DNA from: Muribaculaceae bacterium
Lineage (GTDB): Bacteria > Bacteroidota > Bacteroidia > Bacteroidales > Muribaculaceae
Direction: 5' to 3'
DNA length: 64,000 nucleotides
Assembly: GCA_017443765.1 (NCBI GenBank)
Contig: JAFSYB010000067.1
Coordinates: forward strand, 20,104 to 84,103
The position numbers and the translations under genes were made by a program. The notes below the pieces were generated by a model. That model was not told the DNA's origin. It searched no databases and saw only the letters and a list, made by a program, of their open reading frames with translations. Positions 17,698 through 26,771 of the stretch are shown here, one piece after another. Each line of letters starts with the position of its first letter. The first letter of the stretch is position 1.

Positions 17698-20591
17698 TTG
17701 GCCAATCGCAGGCCGAAGCAGTTCGCTTTCCCGTACTGCTCACCTTTGCTGCGGTTCGAGACCCGGCAACACGTGTTCTCGTTTTTCCAACTCCCGCCAC
17801 GACACACACGCCTTGAACCTTCCTCTGGTCCTGAAGGGTTGACAAGCACTTCACCGTCGGTTTCCTCGTAGTTGGCATACCAATCCTGGCACCATTCCCA
17901 TACGTTGCCACTCATGTCATAGATTTGCAGTTCGTTAGGCTGTTTCTGGGCCACGGGGTGGGTGCTTTGCGCTGAATTGTTGATTTGCCATGCCACATTG
18001 TTTGAGTGATCGGCTCCCGCATACCTGTAGCCTTGGCTTTTGCGTCCGCCGCGAGCGGCATACTCCCACTCGGCCTCGGTGGGCAGACGGAAGTTTTCGC
18101 CGGTGATTTCGTTCAGCTTGGCGATAAACTCCTGGCAGTCGTCCCAGCTGACGTTTTCTACCGGGCATTGTGGATTGTCGTTGAAGTGGCTGGGATTCGT
18201 GCCCATCACGGTTTTCCACAATGCCTGCGTGACCTCGGTTTGCCCGATTAAGAATGCGTCAAGTCTTACGAGGTGCGCCGGTTTCTCCACACTTGAAGCC
18301 TTGTCGGCCTGCTCGGCGGTGGCGCCCATTGTGAAAGTGCCGCCTTTCACCTTGACCATTTTGAACGACACATCGTCAATATTGTACTCAACAAAGGGAT
18401 TGTTGTTGATAAGCACATTGATCAACTCGTTCAAGTCGTCGATGTCCACAAAGCCACTTTTGTCTATGTCGGCATAAGGATACAGGCTAATGTCACAGCG
18501 GCGGTTAATCAAGTTCACTATGATGTTCAAGTCGTCGATGTCGATAATGCCGTTGCAGTTCACATCGCCATCCATGGGTATGCGCATCCATGAAACCGGG
18601 ATTTGCGCGTCGGCTAAGTAGTGTGGTGTCATGTCGTCTTCGGCAACGTGTATCGACGAGATTTGCAAGTCGGTCTTGGCAAAGTCCAGGTCGCTGTTGC
18701 CCTTGAAAGCGAGCGTGAGCGTTATCACAGCCTGCCCACTGGTTGCGTCGGTGGCCGTCAGGCTGTCGGAATAGGCCAGCACACGTGTCACACTGTCGCT
18801 GACCTCAATCACCTCGAGCCGGTGCCCGGCAAGGGTGCCGCCGAGTGAGATGTTGCTCACATCCACCGTGGGTGAGCGCAGCTCAAAGTCGAAAGCGGTC
18901 ACATTGCCCATGCCGGCAATTTCTAACTGCACCTGCTGCTCCATGGTCGAAATGATGGTTACGGTGTCTTTGTCAATCCGGGGAATGAGCTTCATCTTGT
19001 TGTCAATCGCCTTGTCGTTCACACCAAAGGGCACAGCCTTGCAATAGCGGAGGTGCGCATCGGGGTGTTGTTGCAGATACACCTGTCGCAGCACGCCCAC
19101 GAAGTCCGAAATGTCGATAATCTCGTCATCGTATGTGTTGGCTGTTTCCCTGGCCAGTGTGTCGATGGGCAGTCCCAAGAGCAGCCGGCGCATGGTCGCA
19201 ACGTCGGCCGTGTCGATGCGTTGGTTGCCGTCGGCATCGCCAATTACCGGGATGGGCTTGGCCCACTGCTCGTCGAGCCATTGCTGGCGACGGTCGAAAT
19301 GCTCCAGGTATTGCGAGCTGCGACTGTCAATGTTGGTATAAAAGCTCAAGTGTTCATGCCACCGTTTCACATCCTGCAGGTGGGCAAGGCGCACTCGCTC
19401 AATCCATTCAGCGCAGTGGGGGTGAACCTGTTCCACGGCATTGGTGCGCCACTGCTGCCACAATTCACGCACATGACGCTGAAAACGGGGATATTTGACC
19501 AGCTCCATGATCCAATGGTTGCGATATGAAATCGCGTCACCTTCTTGCTCTTCGTAGAAAAACTTCTCAACACTCCAGCTTGCCATGCTGGTGTCGAAGT
19601 CCCAGATGGGGCCGAAGATGATCTTGGTGTCCTCGCCACGGTCTTTCGACCAATAGCAGCTGCCGCTAAAGCCTTCAATCTGATAGATAATCTCGCACAC
19701 AAGGTAATATCGCGCAAGCATGTCGAGGTCGATAAATTGTTCCCAATCGGTCGACATCTTGTCCGGGCAGTAGATCGCCTGGTCGGTGGCTTTGACAAAA
19801 TTGGTGATATATTGGTTTTGTTCATCAGACAGCACTTCCGGGGAGTGAACGGTGGTGACTATATACTTTTTAGACGTGCGGTCGCGTAATATCACTTGTG
19901 GTTTTGAGTCGAGATAGTTGTCAATCTCACAGAGCCACCCGCCGGTGATGCGCTCGGGATCCGTGTCCTCGTCGTCCTGCTCCTCGATGTTCACGCAGTC
20001 TTTCCCCACACGGATTTTCTCGGTCAGGAAATAAAGCCCGCGGTAGTCGCCATTAATCACCACCTCGATGGGGTGGTGCTCGCACGTCCACGACAGCCCC
20101 ATTAACCGGCTCACAAAGAATCCCATCTCCCAATTAATGCGGCCGTAGCCATCGGGCCATTCGGTCGCAAGAACGAAATGCCGGTTCTTGTCCATGCCCA
20201 GCAGTGACACTTTGTTGTTGAACTTTAGGCGGAATGGCTTCTTGGGTCTTACCCACGACGAGTTGCCGCGTCCCTTGATCAGTAGCTCCACCTGCTCTTC
20301 CTCGCTTCCCAGGCTGGTGACGCCCTCTATGCCCATGGCGTCGAGATAACAGGTCGCCTCAAGGTAGTTTTCTTTGGAGGTGATTTCCTCGCCGCCTCGG
20401 GTGTTGATATACAGCACGGGCAGTGTTCCCGACAAGTAGTCTTCAGGCGTGTGCACTACCACCGTGTCGCTCTCTTGAGCCGCAGTGGGGAAAAGGCACA
20501 CGTTCACAAATAAAAACAAAAATGCAAGAAAATGGTGTCTGGTTGTCATATATGTATAGCAGTCACAGGATAGCTTATCAAATGCTTTCAC
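17694..20591 (-). CDS. Secreted CotH kinase-like protein fused to dockerin-like, cohesin-like and SUMF1/FGE-like domains
   Basis: Domains in order: signal peptide (best from Met15, MTTRHHFLAFLFLFVNVCLF); CotH domain about 58-395, with GRGNSSWVRPKKPFRLKF, GLYFLTEKI and the metal-binding-type IFGPIWDFDTSM; a first dockerin-type loop near 448 (DADGNQRIDTADVATMRR); a cohesin-like beta-sandwich about 543-650; a canonical pair of calcium loops about 674-730 (DVNCNGIIDIDDLN, DIDKSGFVDIDDLN); and a C-terminal SUMF1-type domain about 742-964 (GGTFTMGATAEQAD, LPTEAEWEYAARGG, SGNVWEWCQDWY, CRGGSWKNENTCC). The C-x4-C pair of true formylglycine-generating enzymes is not evident, so this last domain may bind rather than oxidise. 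CotH proteins can be protein or polysaccharide-linked kinases. The start may be 20591 or 20549. It heads the pyrKD transcript. Confidence 0.85.
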   Translation of the reverse strand: MKAFDKLSCDCYTYMTTRHHFLAFLFLFVNVCLFPTAAQESDTVVVHTPEDYLSGTLPVLYINTRGGEEITSKENYLEATCYLDAMGIEGVTSLGSEEEQVELLIKGRGNSSWVRPKKPFRLKFNNKVSLLGMDKNRHFVLATEWPDGYGRINWEMGFFVSRLMGLSWTCEHHPIEVVINGDYRGLYFLTEKIRVGKDCVNIEEQDDEDTDPERITGGWLCEIDNYLDSKPQVILRDRTSKKYIVTTVHSPEVLSDEQNQYITNFVKATDQAIYCPDKMSTDWEQFIDLDMLARYYLVCEIIYQIEGFSGSCYWSKDRGEDTKIIFGPIWDFDTSMASWSVEKFFYEEQEGDAISYRNHWIMELVKYPRFQRHVRELWQQWRTNAVEQVHPHCAEWIERVRLAHLQDVKRWHEHLSFYTNIDSRSSQYLEHFDRRQQWLDEQWAKPIPVIGDADGNQRIDTADVATMRRLLLGLPIDTLARETANTYDDEIIDISDFVGVLRQVYLQQHPDAHLRYCKAVPFGVNDKAIDNKMKLIPRIDKDTVTIISTMEQQVQLEIAGMGNVTAFDFELRSPTVDVSNISLGGTLAGHRLEVIEVSDSVTRVLAYSDSLTATDATSGQAVITLTLAFKGNSDLDFAKTDLQISSIHVAEDDMTPHYLADAQIPVSWMRIPMDGDVNCNGIIDIDDLNIIVNLINRRCDISLYPYADIDKSGFVDIDDLNELINVLINNNPFVEYNIDDVSFKMVKVKGGTFTMGATAEQADKASSVEKPAHLVRLDAFLIGQTEVTQALWKTVMGTNPSHFNDNPQCPVENVSWDDCQEFIAKLNEITGENFRLPTEAEWEYAARGGRKSQGYRYAGADHSNNVAWQINNSAQSTHPVAQKQPNELQIYDMSGNVWEWCQDWYANYEETDGEVLVNPSGPEEGSRRVCRGGSWKNENTCCRVSNRSKGEQYGKANCFGLRLAK

Positions 20592-20614
20592 TAAGCACGA
20601 ATGTAATTAAATTA

Positions 20615-20646
20615 CAAAATTACACATTTTTTCAATTCTGGCCAAA
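20615..20646 (-). promoter_or_regulatory. Promoter of the CotH-pyrKD cluster
   Basis: On the minus strand TTTG (complement of 20643-20646) is 20 bases upstream of TAATTTTG (complement of 20615-20622), an excellent consensus match. Transcription would start near 20608, so pyrK and pyrD appear to depend on this promoter. Confidence 0.75.
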
Positions 20647-20700
20647 GCACAAGTCCGTATTTAATAATGTTTAACTGCCCTTGCGGCTTCTGCAAATTAA

Positions 20701-22290
<1,590 letters not shown>

Positions 22291-22451
22291 GTACCACAAC
22301 CGATAATAACACAATCTGACCACGTTTTTTGTCTTTATGCAACAAGGCGACATTTCCTCTACTGACATACACTGCTGTCTTGTGTCGGGTTTGTGGCGCG
22401 TTTTTTCTACAACATCTTGACCACCGTTTAACAACATTTTTTGTGAACAGC

Positions 22452-23306
22452 ATGAAACGTTTTTTTCGACGTATCACGATTATCGTGCTTTTGTTGGCCC
22501 CCTGCACTGCCAGTGCCCAGATTAACACGAAATTTTTGGGAAAGGAGCAGGAGAAATTCAATGTCGACAGCATAATCACCTACTTCGACAACCTTCCTTT
22601 CTTCAGCATTTACAAGGACAACTATTTCGCTCTTGGCACGGCTTTGAACCACAAGCCCACCGAGTATAACAGCGATGTGAAGTTCCAAATCAGTTTCCGC
22701 CAGCGGTTGACCAAGTCTATCCTTCCATTCCACAGCTACCTTTTCTTGAGCTACTCACAGAAGGCGATGTGGAACATCTTTGAGGAGTCGCTGCCCTTCC
22801 ACGACCTGAATTTCAATCCCGGCATTGGTGTTCAGGCTCCTATTATCGCTAAAGGTAAAATCGTTGGGAATGCATTGATTATGGTTGAGCACGAGTCTAA
22901 TGGCCGCGATGGCGAGGCCTCGCGAAGCTGGAATAAGGTGTCGTTTGCCGGTTCGGCGATTATCAACAGCCAACTGATGCTGCACGCCAAGACTTGGATT
23001 CCCATCATCGACGGCCAGCAGAACAAGGACATTCTCAAGTACAGCGGCATTTTCCAAACCGGAGCGCAATTCATTTCAAAAAACAAGCGCTGGGTGGCCG
23101 ATGTCACGTTTGTCAAGCGGCAGGGTTGGAATATGAACTTCAACACCATTGTCAATGTAGGCTTCCGCATCCGCAAGAAGGACAATCAGTTCCTGATGCT
23201 TCACTTTTACGATGGGTACGGCGAGAACATGCTTGACTACAACAAGTATCATTGCCGTCTGCGTCTTGGCCTGCTCATTCGTCCCGCCTTTTTCAGCGAC
23301 TTTTGA
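22452..23306 (+). CDS. pldA: Outer-membrane phospholipase A
   Basis: OMPLA is a calcium-dependent barrel enzyme that hydrolyses phospholipids misplaced in the outer leaflet. From ATG 22452 there is a signal peptide (MKRFFRRITIIVLLLAPCTA), then a beta-barrel of about 260 residues ending in an aromatic (FFSDF). The catalytic triad is complete: His147 and Ser149 in VEHESNGRDG and Asn161 in SRSWNKV, with the spacing known from E. coli His142/Ser144/Asn156. The start at 22329 would place a long non-signal leader before this signal peptide and is rejected. It lies 161 bases after guaB. Confidence 0.93.
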   Translation: MKRFFRRITIIVLLLAPCTASAQINTKFLGKEQEKFNVDSIITYFDNLPFFSIYKDNYFALGTALNHKPTEYNSDVKFQISFRQRLTKSILPFHSYLFLSYSQKAMWNIFEESLPFHDLNFNPGIGVQAPIIAKGKIVGNALIMVEHESNGRDGEASRSWNKVSFAGSAIINSQLMLHAKTWIPIIDGQQNKDILKYSGIFQTGAQFISKNKRWVADVTFVKRQGWNMNFNTIVNVGFRIRKKDNQFLMLHFYDGYGENMLDYNKYHCRLRLGLLIRPAFFSDF

Positions 23307-23322
23307 TGACGTTGCCAGCGAT

Positions 23323-23367
23323 GGCAAGCGCCCCGACATTCCTGATGGGAGTGCCGGGGCGCTTGCC
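23323..23367. terminator. Bidirectional terminator between pldA and the FadL-like gene
   Basis: GGCAAGCGCCCCG (23323-23335) pairs perfectly over 13 bp with CGGGGCGCTTGCC (23355-23367). The two flanking genes converge on it. Confidence 0.7.
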
Positions 23368-23392
23368 GGTTGGCGACATCAATTGGGGGAGA

Positions 23393-24991
23393 TCAGAATC
23401 GGAATCCCAGCGTTGCCGTGATTTTGTTGTCGTGCTCGCTCACGTCCCACCTCACATTCTTGCCATCGTTGTCGATGGGGAAAGCCTCATAGGTGCCCTG
23501 GCGGTTCTTGTGCACGTAGGCCATGTCGAAATAAACATTCTTGTGGTGGTATCCAATGCCGGCGGTGATGTGTTGCACCGAGCGGTCGTAGGCGTAGGCC
23601 GTGTTGTTGCCGCCCACCTGCACCGGGTACACCGAGCCGTCGGCATTGCGTGCGCCGCCATAGTCGCGCACATCCTGGCTGGCGTTGCTCGTCTGGTGGC
23701 TGAAACCGGCGCGCAGGCTCCAGTTGGGCGTCACGCGCCACTCGCCGCCCACGCGCACGATGTGCGAACCGGCAAGGAAGTCTTTCATTTCCTGGCTCGA
23801 ACCCGCAAACTCATGTCCGTAGTCGTCAAGCAGGCGGATGTTGGTGTTGCCCACATACTCATAGTCGGCGCTGAGGATGCCCTTGCTGCCCATCACAGTT
23901 GCCAAGCTGCCGATAAAGCGCCATGGTGTGCGCAGCTTGTACCACGAGCTGGCCGTCGGGGTGTAGGCATCATCAAGCGAGTAGTTGCCCTTGTCGGTAT
24001 AGAAATCGGTGGCCACCACGCTCTGATAGGTGTCTTTCATCTTGTAGTAGGTGGGCGTGTGGAACGCCACACCCACGCGAAAAGCGTTCACCGGCTTGAG
24101 TATCACGCCAAACTTGAAATTGTAACCCGTGCCTGTGGTGCGCGACCAGTCGCTGAATCCAAAACTTGCGTCGCCGTCTACCAGCGATGCTGTGGCGTCA
24201 TTGGGCTTGTTGTACACCACCGTGTTCTCCAGCACCTCGCCGTAGTAGCGGTTGTACTCGTAGAGCAGGTCGATGATTCCCACACCCAGGCCCCAGTACA
24301 TCGTGTTGGCCAGGTTGCCGCCCAACGTCAGGGTGAACTCGTCGTTGTGTCCTTTCTCTTCCACTTCAAATTCAGCTGCACCCACCACGCCGTTGAAGCC
24401 CAGGCCGTCGAAATGATTGCCGGCTGCATTGGGCAGCATCAGGTAGTTTTGGTAAGCAAGCACCTGATTCCAGCCACCCAGGCCGTCAAAGGCACTGCCG
24501 CTCACGGGATCCAAGTCGGAAACCGTGAGTTTTTTCGCGTTGGCCAAGTCCGACAGGTAGTTGGTCATCGAGGTGGGAATGCCATAGGCGGCACCGCGCC
24601 AGTGGCGGTTGTAGGAGTAATTGCGGTTGTAGCTCACGCCCCAGTTGAGCAGGGGCATAATCTCGCTGTCGAGCTTCGCCGTGCCCACATATCCAACGTT
24701 GTTGAAGCTGAACTTGGTCATGTCGACTTTGGTGTCGCCGGCCTTGGCCGAGTTCATGTCAAAACCCAAAGTCAGCCCCAAGTCGCTGCTGCGGTACACG
24801 CCAATGCCGGCCGGATTCTGGTTCAGCGTCGAGATGTCGCCGCCCAGGGCACCGAAGGCTCCACCCATCGACATGAAGCGCGAGGTGCCGCGCAACTCAA
24901 ATTGCGACAATTGCAGCGCGTCGAATGAATATTGTGCGCTGGCCAGCATAGGCAGAGCGCACACGGCCAAAGTGAGGATTGATTTCTTCAT
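23393..24991 (-). CDS. Outer-membrane transport protein of the OmpP1/FadL/TodX type
   Basis: A signal peptide (MKKSILTLAVCALPMLASA) precedes YSFDALQLSQFELRGTSRFM and SMGGAFGALGGDISTLNQNPAGIG, the N-terminal hatch signature (GGAF...NPAG) of FadL-like porins in Bacteroidota. The rest is barrel-like, with alternating aromatic strands and a C-terminal KITATLGFRF. FadL proteins import long-chain fatty acids or other hydrophobic compounds; substrate here unknown. It lies 109 bases after the Gly/Ser-rich gene, with a hairpin terminator between. Confidence 0.85.
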   Translation of the reverse strand: MKKSILTLAVCALPMLASAQYSFDALQLSQFELRGTSRFMSMGGAFGALGGDISTLNQNPAGIGVYRSSDLGLTLGFDMNSAKAGDTKVDMTKFSFNNVGYVGTAKLDSEIMPLLNWGVSYNRNYSYNRHWRGAAYGIPTSMTNYLSDLANAKKLTVSDLDPVSGSAFDGLGGWNQVLAYQNYLMLPNAAGNHFDGLGFNGVVGAAEFEVEEKGHNDEFTLTLGGNLANTMYWGLGVGIIDLLYEYNRYYGEVLENTVVYNKPNDATASLVDGDASFGFSDWSRTTGTGYNFKFGVILKPVNAFRVGVAFHTPTYYKMKDTYQSVVATDFYTDKGNYSLDDAYTPTASSWYKLRTPWRFIGSLATVMGSKGILSADYEYVGNTNIRLLDDYGHEFAGSSQEMKDFLAGSHIVRVGGEWRVTPNWSLRAGFSHQTSNASQDVRDYGGARNADGSVYPVQVGGNNTAYAYDRSVQHITAGIGYHHKNVYFDMAYVHKNRQGTYEAFPIDNDGKNVRWDVSEHDNKITATLGFRF

Positions 24992-25031
24992 TTTAAAATC
25001 TTAAAGAGTGGGTGAGTTGATGAATGTGAAA

Positions 25032-25069
25032 GCCTGCGGCAAGATGCCGGAAAGCAGGATGCCGCAGGC
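25032..25069 (-). terminator. Terminator after the Gly/Ser/Tyr-rich gene
   Basis: GCCTGCGGCA (25032-25041) and TGCCGCAGGC (25060-25069) form a perfect 10-bp stem, 31 bases past the stop of the minus-strand gene. In transcript sense it is followed by TTTCACATT. Confidence 0.55.
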
Positions 25070-25100
25070 AAAAGATGTGTTTACTGTTGAGGCAGGGCAA

Positions 25101-26471
25101 TTAATGCCTGCGGCCACCGCCGCCATGGCTGCCGCCGCCACCGGAGAATCCGCCCCGGCTGCCGCCGCCGCTGTAGCTGCCACTGCTGTGGCTGGAGCTG
25201 CTGCGCGAGCTGCCGCTGTAGCCCGAGCTGCTGCGCGAGCTGCCACTGTAGCCGGAGCTGCTGCGCGAGCTGCCGCTGTAGCCTGAGCTGCTGCGCGAGC
25301 TGCCACTGTAGCCTGAGCCGCTGTTGCTCGAGCGACTGCCCGAACTCGGCGTGTAGGTGCGGCCGCCGGAACTGCCGCCCGAACGATTGTAGACACCAGT
25401 CGTGGTGTTGGGGCGATTGTTGCGCATACTGCCGCCGCTGTTGCTGCCGCCGTTACGCGTGCCGGCACCGCTCATGTTGCCTGTGCGGGTCGAAGCCGAA
25501 GTGCGGCCGTTGCTCATGGCGCCGCCAGAGCTGCCGGTGGCGGGGCGCGTGCGGCCATTGCTCATCGCGCCGCTGCGTGTGCCGCCGTTGGCACCGCTGC
25601 GGGTCATGCCCGAAATGCCGCTGCGGCTCGTGGTGCGCGGGGCTGTGGCAGCCGCCTCGCTGCGGCTCACACGGCGTGCCGGGCCGCTGAGCAGGCTGCG
25701 ACCGTCGCCCGGACGACGTCCCGACGGTTGGCGACCCCAGCTGCTGTGGTGGCCGCCATCCCGGTGGTGGCCATAGCCGCCCCAGCCATAGTAGTGGCGT
25801 GGACCGCCCCAACCGTAATAACCGCCATAGTAAGGCCGTCCCCACCCCCACGACCAGCCGCCGTACCAATAGGGGCCGCGCCAGCCGTACCAGGCATAAG
25901 CCGGACGATACCAATAGTAGCCGGGATAGCCAGGACCGTACCATGGGCTATGCCAGCTGTACCACGGGTCATACCAGTAGCTGCCGTAGCCAAAACCCCA
26001 GTAGGCGTATGGCGAGTAACCCCATGTGGAGCCAATCACCAAGTTCACGGTGGGACTGTCGTCGTAGTACACCTCAATCAGGTCGGCGTCGCCGCTGCAC
26101 ACCACAATGTCGGGGTTGTAGAAACGCTCGATGCGCTGCGTGTTGGCAAACACGCCCTCTTCTTCCTCGATATTGGTGGTGTCCATCGGGTCATACTCGC
26201 TCAAGCCGCGCCGGTTGTACTCGTCAACATCGCGCTCGGCCTGGTAATTCTTCAGCACAGTCACGCGGTAGGCCGCCGGCTGGCGTGTGGCGTAGGCCGA
26301 GGTTGTCGGCAGCGTGGCCGTCTCCTGGCTCACAGTGGCACGGGCAGGCACCTGGCTTTTTGCCGGGGAGGAACCATCATAATAGATGTCATCATAGTCC
26401 TGCGCCTGCACGACCATGGTGCTTGCACTCAGTGCAATTACACCCATGAGTGATAGTAACTTGGTTTTCAT
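25101..26471 (-). CDS. Secreted low-complexity protein with aromatic/Gly-rich core and SGYSGSSRSS repeats
   Basis: I do not recognise a functional family. The 456 residues comprise a signal peptide (MKTKLLSLMGVIALSASTMVVQA), an ordinary acidic segment to about 145 (VCSGDADLIEVYYDDSPTVN), an aromatic core about 150-240 made of Trp, Tyr, Gly and Pro (WYDPWYSWHSPWYGPGYPGY), then an Arg/Ser/Gly/Asn region with TRSGAMSNGRTRPATG-type repeats, a run of SGYSGSSRSS repeats, and a Gly/His-rich end (GGGGSHGGGGRRH). This composition suggests a sticky or phase-separating extracellular protein, a matrix component or adhesin; that is inference. The 30-bp DNA repeat inside it (25201-25320) could change copy number. 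Confidence 0.72.
   Translation of the reverse strand: MKTKLLSLMGVIALSASTMVVQAQDYDDIYYDGSSPAKSQVPARATVSQETATLPTTSAYATRQPAAYRVTVLKNYQAERDVDEYNRRGLSEYDPMDTTNIEEEEGVFANTQRIERFYNPDIVVCSGDADLIEVYYDDSPTVNLVIGSTWGYSPYAYWGFGYGSYWYDPWYSWHSPWYGPGYPGYYWYRPAYAWYGWRGPYWYGGWSWGWGRPYYGGYYGWGGPRHYYGWGGYGHHRDGGHHSSWGRQPSGRRPGDGRSLLSGPARRVSRSEAAATAPRTTSRSGISGMTRSGANGGTRSGAMSNGRTRPATGSSGGAMSNGRTSASTRTGNMSGAGTRNGGSNSGGSMRNNRPNTTTGVYNRSGGSSGGRTYTPSSGSRSSNSGSGYSGSSRSSSGYSGSSRSSSGYSGSSRSSSGYSGSSRSSSSHSSGSYSGGGSRGGFSGGGGSHGGGGRRH
25201..25320. repeat. 30-bp tandem repeat, four copies in register
   Basis: Copies at 25201-25230, 25231-25260, 25261-25290 and 25291-25320 differ only at two positions (G/A in the middle and C/G/T near the end). 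Each encodes one SGYSGSSRSS unit on the minus strand. It lies inside the coding region and is not a CRISPR array. Confidence 0.92.
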
Positions 26472-26771
26472 CTCTTTTTGAAATATAAATGGTTTTCAGT
26501 TGTCAATTAGACCCCATCCTTGGGGCTTCGTTTAAAATTCAGGCGGCTAATTTAAGTCTAATTTTTTGTTTCGCCCACTGCCCAACCTATAAAAAAAGCA
26601 AAAAACGCTATCTTTTCCGATTTTTTTTCAGGCTCTTGCCAGTGCACGCAATCCTTTTCCCGCTCGAGCATATACAGCTCCCCCTGGAACCGGGCCGCCG
26701 GGCCACAATTCCAGGGGGAGCGCAAGCGTGAGGCAATCAATCAAGATTGTCAACAAGTGCCGGGCATTGCG
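26472..26771. other. 300-base intergenic region with a strong hairpin
   Basis: It separates two minus-strand genes. Besides the hairpin at 26677-26721, the part near 26560-26630 is rich in A and T runs and would form the leader of the Gly/Ser/Tyr-rich gene. No clear TAnnTTTG box was found on the minus strand. Confidence 0.5.
26677..26721 (-). terminator. Strong 13-bp hairpin after the 2723-residue protein gene
   Basis: GCTCCCCCTGGAA (26677-26689) pairs perfectly with TTCCAGGGGGAGC (26709-26721), and the 19-base loop is itself GC-rich. It sits 51 bases past the stop of the large gene. No T-run follows, so it may be a 3'-end-protecting structure rather than a classical terminator. Confidence 0.6.

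Noticed and set aside
23252..24928. 558-codon frame antisense to the FadL-like gene
   Set aside because: Shadow of the barrel gene; it overlaps the end of pldA and crosses the terminator hairpin.
25201..25320. Regular 30-bp repeats as a possible CRISPR array
   Set aside because: There are no spacers: the copies are contiguous, in frame, and encode SGYSGSSRSS units.
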